Origin: Microcella sp.
GTDB taxonomy: Bacteria; Actinomycetota; Actinomycetes; Actinomycetales; Microbacteriaceae
Reading direction: 5' to 3'
Assembly: GCA_020216895.1 (NCBI GenBank)
Contig: JAIWOM010000040.1
Coordinates: 1-9,621, forward strand
Length of the DNA: 9,621 nucleotides
The position numbers and the translations under genes are program-made. Shown here in pieces: positions 1 to 6,072 of the stretch (positions are counted from its first letter, which is position 1; each line of letters starts with the position of its first letter). The notes beneath the pieces were generated by a model. It was not told the origin of the DNA and did not search any database. It was given only the letters and a program-made list of their open reading frames with translations.

Positions 1-129
1 GGCGAGCATCCGCTGCTCGGCGACCGGGTCGCCGTAGTGCGCCGCCGTCGCGGTCGCGGCCGGCGCGGAGCCGGCGACGGCACCGGGAAGCCCGAGCAGC
101 GGCGAGGGGCCGGACGACAGCTCAGCCAT
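1..129 (-). CDS. ygfZ: YgfZ/CAF17-like folate-binding Fe-S maintenance protein, N-terminal part
   Basis: This is the first 43 codons of a gene that runs off the left edge; only the N-terminus is visible, and it is not listed as a long ORF because it is cut. It starts with ATG at 129-127 and reads MAELSSGPSPLLGLPG, then a linker rich in Ala, and AAHYGDPVAEQRMLA. A short 'SPLL.LPGAV' lead followed by 'HYGDP..EQR' is what I recognise from actinobacterial YgfZ/CAF17 (GcvT-like fold) proteins, which bind folate and support certain iron-sulfur enzymes. The start overlaps the stop of the nitrobindin-like gene by 8 nt (ATGGCTGA), so translation is probably coupled. In Mycobacterium tuberculosis I recall a YgfZ-like gene (Rv0811c) near a FABP-like gene (Rv0813c) and glnR (Rv0818), which fits. 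The family call rests on few residues. Confidence 0.72.
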   Translation of the reverse strand, partial: MAELSSGPSPLLGLPGAVAGSAPAATATAAHYGDPVAEQRMLA

Positions 130-718
130 CGCGGGTCAGCGTTCCGGAAGCGTGGGTGCGGAGGTCGTTGCCGAGCGCGGCAATATCCCACGCCCAGAGG
201 AGTTTGCCGTCGACGAGCCCGTAGAGGCGGGTGGCGGCCGAGTACTCCTTGGCGCTGGCCGAGCGCATGACGGCGTCGGTCTGCAGGTCGATGCGGGCGC
301 CCGCGGTGCGGCCGAGGTAGAGCTCGCTGATGCCGCTCGGGTGGATCAGCGCGACCTCGACGTCGAAGCCGCCGTGCTCGGCCCGGAGGGTCTCGACCTG
401 CTCAGCGGTCGCGAACGGCCGCGGCCCGTCGCCGGGCAGCATGCCCGGGCCGGGATCGCCCGCGGCAGAGGGGCGGTGCAGGCGCCAGTAGCCGGCTTCG
501 GCGTTCAGCGGCGTGTTCTCGTCGTCGAGCAGCCAGGTGGTCGACGAGTAGTTCAGGTAGTTGAGGCCGTCGTGGCTGAAGCTCACGCGCTGCCCGAACT
601 CGTGGGTGCGGGTGCGATCGCCGTCGCGGTAGTGGACGACCCCGGTGCCGTCCCAGACGCCGATCAGCCAGGCGAGCGGGGCGAGCTCGGCCGGCAGGTT
701 CGTGTCGAGGGTGAACAC
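122..718 (-). CDS. Nitrobindin / FABP-like (UPF0678-type) heme-binding beta-barrel protein
   Basis: A 198-residue cytosolic protein without signal peptide or membrane segment. The N-terminus carries the family hallmark GxWxGxG at residues 20-26 (GVWDGTG), preceded by LAPLAWLI. A histidine at residue 189, nine residues from the C-terminus in LRTHASGTLTR, sits where nitrobindins place the proximal heme ligand. Characterised nitrobindins are ten-stranded barrels that bind ferric heme and handle nitric oxide or peroxynitrite; whether this paralogue (closest in context to mycobacterial Rv0813c) binds heme is inference. Residues 85-100 form a Gly/Pro-rich insertion (AAGDPGPGMLPGDG) that is probably a loop. 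The start is GTG at 718-716, 13 nt after the stop of the 36-residue microprotein, with no clear Shine-Dalgarno, suggesting reinitiation or coupling. Its TGA overlaps the ygfZ start by 8 nt. Confidence 0.85.
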   Translation of the reverse strand: MFTLDTNLPAELAPLAWLIGVWDGTGVVHYRDGDRTRTHEFGQRVSFSHDGLNYLNYSSTTWLLDDENTPLNAEAGYWRLHRPSAAGDPGPGMLPGDGPRPFATAEQVETLRAEHGGFDVEVALIHPSGISELYLGRTAGARIDLQTDAVMRSASAKEYSAATRLYGLVDGKLLWAWDIAALGNDLRTHASGTLTRDG

Positions 719-731
719 GGGGCCGGCGCGA

Positions 732-842
732 TCAGCGCTGGCCGCGGTACAGGTTGACGAGCACGACCGCCGAGACGAAGCCGATGGCGATCGTCGCCAG
801 GCCGAGGAGGCCGAGGAAGAAGAACTCCAGAGCGATGAGCAT
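732..842 (-). CDS. 36-residue single-span membrane microprotein (unknown function)
   Basis: A short ORF of 36 codons plus TGA: it begins MLIALEFFFLGLLG, continues as an unbroken hydrophobic stretch (about residues 2-30) and ends in a basic tail NLYRGQR. This is one transmembrane helix, most likely N-out/C-in by the positive-inside rule. Codons are GC-ending throughout. The start is supported by a -10-like hexamer TAGACT exactly six bases upstream (849-854), the geometry of a leaderless actinobacterial mRNA. The GTG of the nitrobindin-like gene follows 13 nt after its stop, and the three-segment membrane protein gene lies 27 nt upstream, so it sits inside a same-strand gene string. Similar tiny proteins in this position seem familiar from Microbacteriaceae, but I do not know a function. 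It could be a membrane partner of its neighbour. Confidence 0.72.
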   Translation of the reverse strand: MLIALEFFFLGLLGLATIAIGFVSAVVLVNLYRGQR

Positions 843-848
843 GTACCC

Positions 849-854
849 AGTCTA
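849..854 (-). promoter_or_regulatory. -10 element TAGACT for a leaderless microprotein transcript
   Basis: On the minus strand TAGACT is followed by six bases (GGGTAC) and then ATG at 842. This matches the TANNNT consensus of actinobacterial -10 boxes and puts the predicted transcription start at the A of the start codon. There is no Shine-Dalgarno in between. No convincing -35 hexamer is seen 16-18 bp upstream, which is common for such promoters. The promoter would also drive the nitrobindin-like and ygfZ genes. Confidence 0.5.
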
Positions 855-869
855 CGCCGGGAGAGCCTG

Positions 870-1133
870 CTAGAAGCCCGCGAGCAGCAGCGTGATGAGC
901 GAGGCCGCGGCGAGCAGCACGAAGACCCCGGACACGGTGACGAGCATGCGGGTGACCAGGCCGTCCTTCGACTGCAGGCTTACCTGGATCACGAACGTCA
1001 GCAGCATGGCACCGGCGGCGATGACCGGCAGGATGCCCCACCACTGCTCGCGCGGCACCAGCAGGGCGACCGTGACAGCGGCCCCGGCGACGACCACCCA
1101 GACGGGCAGCGCGGTCGCGATCGTGCGGGACAT
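870..1133 (-). CDS. Small membrane protein with three hydrophobic segments (hypothetical)
   Basis: An 87-residue protein that is almost entirely hydrophobic. Segments at about residues 9-26, 31-52 and 61-86 are likely transmembrane helices; the connecting loops are short and charged (PREQWWG at 27-33; SLQSKDGLVTR at 52-62). The protein ends in LLLAGF right after the third helix. I do not recognise a named family, and no catalytic motif is visible. The ATG at 1133-1131 is chosen because a TAGCAT hexamer lies exactly six bases upstream, as for a leaderless mRNA; an ATG at 1141-1139 is out of frame. The gene diverges from glnR with only 49 bp between start codons, so the two promoters overlap. 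It may be the first gene of the string microprotein, nitrobindin-like, ygfZ. Confidence 0.7.
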   Translation of the reverse strand: MSRTIATALPVWVVVAGAAVTVALLVPREQWWGILPVIAAGAMLLTFVIQVSLQSKDGLVTRMLVTVSGVFVLLAAASLITLLLAGF

Positions 1134-1139
1134 GCCCCC

Positions 1140-1145
1140 ATGCTA
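1140..1145 (-). promoter_or_regulatory. -10 element TAGCAT for the three-segment membrane protein gene
   Basis: Minus-strand TAGCAT, then six bases (GGGGGC), then ATG at 1133. Same spacing as the microprotein promoter at 849-854, predicting a leaderless transcript. The 16-18 bp upstream contain no good -35, but that space covers the start region of glnR on the other strand. Confidence 0.45.
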
Positions 1146-1154
1146 GGGCGCTTG

Positions 1155-1160
1155 TAGACT
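1155..1160 (+). promoter_or_regulatory. -10 element TAGACT of glnR
   Basis: Plus-strand TAGACT, preceded by CTTG, fits TANNNT and would start transcription near 1166-1168, giving a leader of about 16 nt. That leader contains the strong Shine-Dalgarno GGGAGG at 1173-1178, four bases before the ATG at 1183. The position 17 bp upstream, where a -35 would lie, is ATGCCC, overlapping the start codon of the divergent gene. Confidence 0.5.
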
Positions 1161-1182
1161 GTGCGGGACACCGGGAGGACCC

Positions 1183-1875
1183 ATGGCGCAGCTGTTGATC
1201 CTGACCTCGCAGGTGGACAGCGACGTTCTGCCGGCTCTGGGGCTGCTCAGCCACCGCGTGCGGCGGATCCCCGCCCAGCCCGCGGCGCTCGTCGGCGCGC
1301 CCCCGGCCGACATCATCCTGGTGGATGCCCGCGCCGACCTCGCGAGCGCCAAGTCGCTCTGCAAGATCCTGACGACCACGGGGGCGGGCTCGCCGATCAT
1401 CGTGGTGCTCACTGAGGGCGGCCTGACCGCGGTGAACGCGGAGTGGGGCATCGACGACGTGCTGCTCGACTCGGCGGGGCCGGCCGAGGTGGATGCGCGC
1501 ATCCGGCTCGCCATCGGCCGCCAGGATCGCGATCAGGAGTCGTCGATGATCCGCGCCTCCGGGGTGGTCATCGACGAGGCCAGCTACTCGGCCAAGGTCA
1601 ACGGCCGGCCGCTCGACCTCACGTTCAAGGAGTTCGAGCTGCTGCGGTTCCTCGCGACGCACCCGAGCCGCGTGTTCACGCGCGAGCAGCTGCTGAGCGA
1701 GGTGTGGGGCTACGACTACTTCGGCGGCACCCGCACCGTCGACGTGCACGTGCGGCGCCTGCGCGCGAAGCTCGGCGATATGGAGTCGCTGATCGGCACC
1801 GTGCGCAACGTCGGCTACCGGTTCACCCTGCACGAGGACGACGCGCACCCGGCGTCCGAGCGCATCGACGCGTAG
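1183..1875 (+). CDS. glnR: GlnR, orphan OmpR/PhoB-family nitrogen response regulator
   Basis: A 230-residue DNA-binding transcription regulator. Residues 1-110 form an atypical receiver and 120-215 a winged helix ([53 protein letters not shown]). The receiver lacks the usual acidic pair after strand 1 ([11 protein letters not shown] instead of a DDE type) and lacks the conserved Lys-Pro, replaced by [14 protein letters not shown]. These stretches, together with [18 protein letters not shown] and [21 protein letters not shown], match actinomycete GlnR closely as I remember it. D48 occupies the phosphorylation position but in this subfamily is thought to stay unphosphorylated and stabilise the dimer through contacts with a Thr and an Arg, here plausibly T8 and R50. 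GlnR controls ammonium assimilation genes and in Streptomyces cross-talks with the phosphate regulator PhoP. No histidine kinase gene is adjacent, as expected. SD GGGAGG at 1173-1178 supports the ATG. Confidence 0.92.
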   Translation: MAQLLILTSQVDSDVLPALGLLSHRVRRIPAQPAALVGAPPADIILVDARADLASAKSLCKILTTTGAGSPIIVVLTEGGLTAVNAEWGIDDVLLDSAGPAEVDARIRLAIGRQDRDQESSMIRASGVVIDEASYSAKVNGRPLDLTFKEFELLRFLATHPSRVFTREQLLSEVWGYDYFGGTRTVDVHVRRLRAKLGDMESLIGTVRNVGYRFTLHEDDAHPASERIDA

Positions 1876-1876
1876 C

Positions 1877-1908
1877 GCCGCGCGCGAATCGGCGCCGAGC
1901 GCCGCGGC
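1877..1908. terminator. Possible bidirectional hairpin between convergent glnR and pstB
   Basis: The 33-bp gap between the stop codons holds inverted repeats: GCCGCG at 1877-1882 with CGCGGC at 1903-1908, and inside it CGGCG at 1890-1894 with CGCCG at 1900-1904; TCGGCGCCGA at 1889-1898 is a perfect palindrome. There is no T-tract on either side, so an intrinsic terminator is only a guess. GC-rich sequence makes such pairings common by chance. Confidence 0.3.
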
Positions 1909-2688
1909 CTACCCGAACTTGCCGGAGACGTAGTCCTCGGTGTCCTTGACGCTCGGGTTCGAGAAGATCACCGAGGTGTCGTCGTACTCGATGAGCTTGC
2001 CGGGCTTGCCGGTGCCGGCGATGTTGAAGAACGCCGTCTTGTCGCTCACGCGGCTGGCCTGCTGCATGTTGTGGGTGACGATGACGATCGTGTAGTTCTG
2101 CTTGAGCTCCTCGATGAGGTCCTCGATGGCGAGCGTCGAGATCGGGTCGAGGGCCGAGCAGGGCTCGTCCATGAGGATGACCTCGGGCTCGACGGCGATC
2201 GCGCGGGCGATGCAGAGGCGCTGCTGCTGGCCGCCCGAGATGCTCGAGCCCGGACGCTCGAGGCGGTCCTTGACCTCGTTCCAGAGGTTGGCGCCGCGCA
2301 GCGACTTCTCGACGAGGTCGTCGGCGTCGCTCTTGCTGATGCGGCGGTTGTTGAGCTTCACACCGGCGAGCACGTTGTCGCGGATCGACATGGTCGGGAA
2401 CGGGTTGGGGCGCTGGAACACCATGCCGACCTGGCGGCGCACGAGCACCGGGTCGACGCCGGGGCCGTAGAGGTCGTCGCCGTCGACGAGCACCTGGCCC
2501 TCGACGTAGGCGCCCGGGATCACCTCGTGCATGCGGTTGAGCGTGCGGATGAAGGTCGACTTGCCGCAGCCCGAGGGGCCGATGAAGGCGGTCACGCTGC
2601 GGGGCTCGATGACCATCGTGACGTCCTCCACGGCCTTGAACTTGCCGTAGTAGACGTTGAGGTCGTTGACTTCGATGCGCTTGGACAC
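1909..2688 (-). CDS. pstB: PstB, phosphate ABC importer ATP-binding protein
   Basis: A complete 259-residue ATPase, the usual PstB length, that powers phosphate import with PstA and PstC at the inner face of the membrane. Visible motifs: Walker [10 protein letters not shown] at 37-45, Q-loop Q92 in [13 protein letters not shown] signature SGGQQQRL at 151-158, Walker B VILMDEP at 170-176 with the D-loop SALDP after it, and switch His206 in IVTHNMQQ. The NPFP segment after the Q-loop and the loop '[19 protein letters not shown]' are typical of PstB. The start is GTG at 2688-2686, with AAGGA about ten bases upstream. It is the last gene of pstSCAB, 30 nt after the pstA stop. No phoU follows; the convergent glnR ends the block. 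Confidence 0.97.
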   Translation of the reverse strand: MSKRIEVNDLNVYYGKFKAVEDVTMVIEPRSVTAFIGPSGCGKSTFIRTLNRMHEVIPGAYVEGQVLVDGDDLYGPGVDPVLVRRQVGMVFQRPNPFPTMSIRDNVLAGVKLNNRRISKSDADDLVEKSLRGANLWNEVKDRLERPGSSISGGQQQRLCIARAIAVEPEVILMDEPCSALDPISTLAIEDLIEELKQNYTIVIVTHNMQQASRVSDKTAFFNIAGTGKPGKLIEYDDTSVIFSNPSVKDTEDYVSGKFG

Positions 2689-2718
2689 GAGTGCGGGTTC
2701 CTTCGATCGGTAGGGGGC

Positions 2719-3798
2719 TCAGCGGCCGAGCTTGGGGGCGAAGAAGCGGGCGATCAGGCGGGCGATGAGGTTGAGCAGCATCACGATGAGGATCAGCGTG
2801 AGCGCGCCCGCCCAGGCCCGGTCGAGGTAGGCCTGGGTGTCGACGCCCTGGATCGAGTACGAGGTGAACACGAACACCGGCAGCGATTGCATGCGGTCGC
2901 TGAACAGGTTGTAGTTCATGCTCTGCGAGAACCCGGCGACGATGAGCAGCGGGGCCGTCTCGCCGATCACGCGGGCGATCGAGAGCATGATGCCGGTCGC
3001 GATGCCCGCGGCCGAGGTGGGCAGCACGACGTTGAGGATCGTGAGCCACTTGGGAACACCGAGCGCGTACGAGGCCTCGCGCAGCTCGTTGGGCACGACG
3101 CGCAGCATCTCCTCGCACGAGCGCACTACGACGGGGATCATCAGCACCGAGAGCGCGATGGCCCCGGCGAAGCCCATGCGGATGCCCGGGCCAAAGAACA
3201 GCGCGAACAGGGCGAAGGCGAACAGGCCCGCCACGATCGAGGGGATGCCCGTCATGACGTCGACGAAGAAGGTGATCGCCCGGGCCAGGGGGCCGCGGCC
3301 GTACTCGACCAGGTAGATGGCGGTGAGCAGGCCGATCGGGATCGAGATGATCGCCGCGGTGCCGGTCATGAGCAGCGTGCCGACGATCGCGTGGATCGCG
3401 CCGCCGCCCTCCCCGACGACGTTGCGCATCGAGCTGGTGAAGAACTCGACGTCGAACCGGGCCGAGCCGTTGATGACGACGGTCACGAGGAGCGACACGA
3501 GCGGCGTCATCGCGATGAGGAAGGCGCCGCTGACGAGCGCCGTCACGAAGCGGTCGGTGGCCTGGCGCGAGCCCTCGACCTGGCGGCTGATGACGACCAC
3601 CATCACGAGATAGAACAGCGCGCCGAGGGCCACCGCGCCGACGAGCGAGAACTCCGAGTCGGTGGAGGCGGAGATCAGCGAGACGATGCCGGCCGCGGCC
3701 GTCAGCGACAGCCCGAGGATCACCCACGGCGTGCGCGGGTGCAGGCGCCCCTGGGTGAGGCTGTTGGTGATGCCGGCCGGAGCCTGGGTCGCGGTCAT
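2719..3798 (-). CDS. pstA: PstA, phosphate ABC importer permease
   Basis: A 359-residue inner-membrane permease that pairs with PstC. The C-terminal part carries the binding-protein-dependent transport domain: it starts near residue 135 (AIVGTLLMTGTAAIISIPIG), and the cytoplasmic EAA loop is at about 240-268 (REASYALGVPKWLTILNVVLP), which docks on PstB; GIPSIVAGLFAF at 184-195 and RVIGETAPLL at 276-285 are PstA signatures. The protein is longer than E. coli PstA (about 296) because of an N-terminal part with two extra hydrophobic segments (about 24-45 and 51-71), a form I associate with actinobacteria. ATG at 3798 lies one base after the pstC TGA, so translation is coupled. Confidence 0.96.
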   Translation of the reverse strand: MTATQAPAGITNSLTQGRLHPRTPWVILGLSLTAAAGIVSLISASTDSEFSLVGAVALGALFYLVMVVVISRQVEGSRQATDRFVTALVSGAFLIAMTPLVSLLVTVVINGSARFDVEFFTSSMRNVVGEGGGAIHAIVGTLLMTGTAAIISIPIGLLTAIYLVEYGRGPLARAITFFVDVMTGIPSIVAGLFAFALFALFFGPGIRMGFAGAIALSVLMIPVVVRSCEEMLRVVPNELREASYALGVPKWLTILNVVLPTSAAGIATGIMLSIARVIGETAPLLIVAGFSQSMNYNLFSDRMQSLPVFVFTSYSIQGVDTQAYLDRAWAGALTLILIVMLLNLIARLIARFFAPKLGR

Positions 3799-3799
3799 G

Positions 3800-4771
3800 T
3801 CAGTTCGCCCCCGAGAAGTCTTTGCGGCGGTTCACGATGTAGCGCGCGATCGAGTTGACGGCGAGCGTGATGAGGAAGAGCACGAGGCCCGTGAAGATCA
3901 GCAGGTTCACGTTGACCCCGTACGACTCGGGGAAGCTCAGCGCGATGTTCGCGGCGATCGTGTTCGGGTTGGCCGACTGCAGCAGCGCGAAGGTGATGAT
4001 CGCCTGCGGCGAGAGCACCATGGCGACCGCCATCGTCTCGCCGAGCGCCCGGCCGAGGCCGAGCATGGCGCCCGAGATGATGCCGGGACGACCGAAGGGC
4101 AGCACGGCCATCGTGATCATCTCCCAGCGCGTCGCACCGAGGGCGAGCGCGGCCTCCTCATGCAGCACCGGGGTCTGGAGGAAGATCTCGCGGCAGATGG
4201 CCGTCATCACGGGGAGGATCATCACGCCGAGCACGATCGCGGCGGTGAGGATCGTGCGGCCGGTGCCCGAGACCGGGCCGGCGAAGAAGGGGATCCAGCC
4301 CAGGTTCTCGGTCAGCCACTGGTAGGCGGGCAGCACAGCGGGGGCGAGCACCCCGATGCCCCAGAGCCCGTAGACGACCGAGGGCACCGCGGCGAGCAGG
4401 TCGATGATGTAGCCGAGGAACGCGGCCACGCGGCGCGGGGCGTAGTGCGAGATGAAGAGCGCGATGCCCACCGCGAGCGGCAGGGCCATGATCAGCGCGA
4501 GCGTGGCCGACCAGAGCGTGCCGAAGACGAGGGGCCAGACGTAGTCCCACAGGCTGGCCGGCTTGCCGATGAAGTCGCCCGGGTCGGCGACGACGGCGGG
4601 GAGGCTCTGGGCGACGAGGAAGACCGCGACGAGAGCGAGGATGAGGAGGATCGCGGAGCCCGAGACGAGAGCGGCCCGCGAGAAGACGATGTCGCCGAGG
4701 CGCTGCTTGGCGCGGAGGGGGGTTCTCTGCTGTGCCGCTTCGGTGGGCTCTGTCGCTTCGGTGGCAGACAT
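3800..4771 (-). CDS. pstC: PstC, phosphate ABC importer permease
   Basis: A 323-residue inner-membrane permease, partner of PstA. Residues 1-30 are polar (MSATEATEPTEAAQQ); the first membrane segment is at about 35-60, and the transport domain follows from about 85 (TLWSATLALIMALPLAVGIA) to the end. DLLAAVPSVVYGLWGIGVLAP at 124-144 and the EAA loop at about 205-232 (HEEAALALGATRWEMI, then VLPFGRPGI) are PstC hallmarks, as is GLGRALGETMAVAMV at 238-252. An in-frame ATG exists 33 codons upstream (4870), but it would start inside the pstS-pstC hairpin and add a Pro-rich, non-family peptide; the ATG at 4771 has the strong Shine-Dalgarno GGAAGGAT (4781-4788) and is preferred. The stop precedes the pstA ATG by one base. 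Confidence 0.96.
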   Translation of the reverse strand: MSATEATEPTEAAQQRTPLRAKQRLGDIVFSRAALVSGSAILLILALVAVFLVAQSLPAVVADPGDFIGKPASLWDYVWPLVFGTLWSATLALIMALPLAVGIALFISHYAPRRVAAFLGYIIDLLAAVPSVVYGLWGIGVLAPAVLPAYQWLTENLGWIPFFAGPVSGTGRTILTAAIVLGVMILPVMTAICREIFLQTPVLHEEAALALGATRWEMITMAVLPFGRPGIISGAMLGLGRALGETMAVAMVLSPQAIITFALLQSANPNTIAANIALSFPESYGVNVNLLIFTGLVLFLITLAVNSIARYIVNRRKDFSGAN

Positions 4772-4780
4772 CGAGGCGGG

Positions 4781-4788
4781 ATCCTTCC
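4781..4788 (-). promoter_or_regulatory. Shine-Dalgarno GGAAGGAT that fixes the pstC start
   Basis: Minus-strand GGAAGGAT, nine bases before the ATG at 4771. It decides between this start and the upstream in-frame ATG at 4870, which has no comparable site and lies in a hairpin. Confidence 0.75.
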
Positions 4789-4838
4789 GGGGGGTCTGGA
4801 GCAGAGGAGCGTCTGGGTGCTGCGGGTTCAGTCTGACG

Positions 4839-4878
4839 GGCGTGGGGTGCGGAGGCAACCGCATCCGCACCCCACGCC
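4839..4878. repeat. 15-bp perfect inverted repeat (hairpin) between pstS and pstC
   Basis: Left arm GGCGTGGGGTGCGGA (4839-4853) pairs perfectly with TCCGCACCCCACGCC (4864-4878) across a 10-nt loop; with one bulged G the pairing extends to GAC/GTC at 4835-4837 and 4879-4881. It starts 23 nt after the pstS stop on the transcribed strand. There is no U-tract on either side. Such intercistronic hairpins after a binding-protein gene typically act as partial terminators or 3'-end stabilisers, so that PstS is made in excess over the membrane components; that role is inferred here. The stop-proximal side also shows the short direct repeat GGTGGTGCT twice (about 4882-4899). Confidence 0.85.
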
Positions 4879-4901
4879 GTCGGTGGTGCTGGTGGTGCTG
4901 G

Positions 4902-6002
4902 TTACTCGGCGGCGCCGATGACCTCGATCGCGGCGGTCACGCGCTCGAAGAGCGCGGCCGAGATCGGGGCCGAGCCGGCACCGGCCTGGGCGTCAGCCTG
5001 GCCCTCGGGGCTGGCCATGTAGGTGAAGTAGGCCTTCACCAGCTCGGCCTTGGCCGGGTCGGTGTAGGTCTCGCAGGCCACCAGGTAGGCGACGAGAACG
5101 ACCGGGTAAACACCCGACTCGGTGGTGTCGCGAGCCAGCTCGATGCTGAGGTCGAAGTCGGCGCGACCCTCGACGAACGGCGAGGCGTCGACGACGGCCG
5201 CGGCGGCCTCGGGCGAGAACGGGACGAACTCGTCGCCCACGCCCACCGAGACGGTGCCGAGGTCGCCAGCGCGCGAGGCGTCGGCGTAGCCGATGGTGCC
5301 GGTGCCGTTGGTGACGGCGTCGACAACACCCGAGGTGCCCTGAGCGGCCTCACCCGAGTCGAGCGGCCACACGCCGTCGGCCTCGTAGGTCCACACCGAG
5401 GGGGCGGCCTGCGCGAGGTAGTCGGTGAAGTTCTCGGTGGTGCCCGAGTCGTCCGAGCGGTGCACGGGCGTGATGGCCAGGTCGGGCAGCTCGACACCGG
5501 GGTTCAGCTCGGCGATGGCCGGGTCGTTCCAGTTGGTGATCTGCTCGGCGAAGATGCCCGCGATCACGTCGGCGGTCATGTTCAGCGAGTCGATGCCCTC
5601 GAGCTGGAAGATGACGGCGATCGGCGAGATGTAGAGCGGCAGCTGGACGATGCCCGAGTCGGGGGCGCAGCCCACGAACTCCACGCCGCCGTTGAGCTCC
5701 TCGTCGTTGAACGCACGGTCGGTGCCGGCGAAGTCGGAACCGCCGCCCGCGAAGGTCTCGCGACCCGCGCCCGAACCGGTGGGGTCGTAGCTGACGGTGA
5801 CGTCGGGGTTCGCGGTCTGGAACGCCGCGATCCAGCTCTCCTGCGCCGCGCCGACGGCCGACGAGCCGGCCCCGACCAGGGTGCCGCTGAGGCTCGCGCC
5901 GGTCTCCTCGGGCGCCTCGCCCTCGTTCGCCGCACAGGCGCTCAGAACAAGAGCACCGACGACGGCCATGGCAGCAACGCTGCCCGCACGCTTGATGTTC
6001 AC
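4902..6002 (-). CDS. pstS: PstS, phosphate-binding lipoprotein
   Basis: A 366-residue exported lipoprotein that binds inorganic phosphate outside the membrane and delivers it to PstC/PstA. The signal peptide is MNIKRAG followed by a hydrophobic core and the lipobox LSAC, with Cys23 as lipidation site; a short acidic linker (EGEAPEE) follows. Phosphate-site motifs are in the expected order: GAGSSA at 44-49, DPTGSGAGRE at 73-82, SDFAGTDR at 89-96, and HRSDDSGTTENF at 181-192; GTSGVVDAV at 222-230 and GTIGYADAS are also family-typical. The start is GTG at 6002-6000 with GAAAGGGA (6008-6015) five bases upstream. A triple PHO-box repeat lies about 100 bp upstream, and a long hairpin follows the stop, which fits a highly expressed, phosphate-starvation-induced gene. 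Confidence 0.97.
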   Translation of the reverse strand: MNIKRAGSVAAMAVVGALVLSACAANEGEAPEETGASLSGTLVGAGSSAVGAAQESWIAAFQTANPDVTVSYDPTGSGAGRETFAGGGSDFAGTDRAFNDEELNGGVEFVGCAPDSGIVQLPLYISPIAVIFQLEGIDSLNMTADVIAGIFAEQITNWNDPAIAELNPGVELPDLAITPVHRSDDSGTTENFTDYLAQAAPSVWTYEADGVWPLDSGEAAQGTSGVVDAVTNGTGTIGYADASRAGDLGTVSVGVGDEFVPFSPEAAAAVVDASPFVEGRADFDLSIELARDTTESGVYPVVLVAYLVACETYTDPAKAELVKAYFTYMASPEGQADAQAGAGSAPISAALFERVTAAIEVIGAAE

Positions 6003-6007
6003 TGTGG

Positions 6008-6015
6008 TCCCTTTC
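6008..6015 (-). promoter_or_regulatory. Shine-Dalgarno GAAAGGGA of pstS
   Basis: Purine-rich minus-strand GAAAGGGA ends five bases before the GTG at 6002. It supports the GTG start, which is also the position that gives a normal signal peptide. Confidence 0.7.
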
Positions 6016-6066
6016 TAGGGATAGGTGTCAGGAATGCTTGCGCGGCTCGGATCGCCGTGCGGTGTC

Positions 6067-6072
6067 ACGCTA
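6067..6072 (-). promoter_or_regulatory. Candidate -10 element TAGCGT of pstS
   Basis: The only TANNNT match between the PHO-box repeats and the pstS Shine-Dalgarno apart from TATCCCT very close to the SD. It would give a leader of about 58 nt. It lies within the loop of an imperfectly spaced inverted repeat (GCCGTGC 6054-6060 with GCACGGC 6074-6080). The spacing to the PHO box (31 bp) is longer than in a box that replaces the -35, so this is tentative. Confidence 0.35.

Noticed and set aside
711..718. GTTCACC core at the nitrobindin-like start (also RFTLH codons near 1820)
   Set aside because: Single copies inside coding sequence without an adjacent 11-base partner, so not a PHO box.
664..1848. 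394-codon minus-strand frame spanning glnR and the small membrane gene
   Set aside because: It overlaps GlnR on the opposite strand and the intact 87-residue gene in another frame; translation is low-complexity.
1823..3727. 634-codon minus-strand frame across pstB, pstA and the glnR end
   Set aside because: It is a different frame over pstA and pstB, Arg/His/Pro-rich and without any domain; the real frames are intact.
2071..3858. 595-codon plus-strand frame opposite pstB/pstA
   Set aside because: Antisense shadow with charged low-complexity translation; no start signal and no family resemblance.
4772..4870. 33-codon N-terminal extension of PstC
   Set aside because: The upstream ATG lies in the right arm of the hairpin, has no Shine-Dalgarno, and adds a Pro-rich peptide not typical of PstC; GGAAGGAT supports the ATG at 4771.
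4881..4900. Short direct repeat GGTGGTGCT x2 as a microsatellite or binding site
   Set aside because: Only two copies directly after the pstS stop, no phasing with other signals; listed only as part of the hairpin region.
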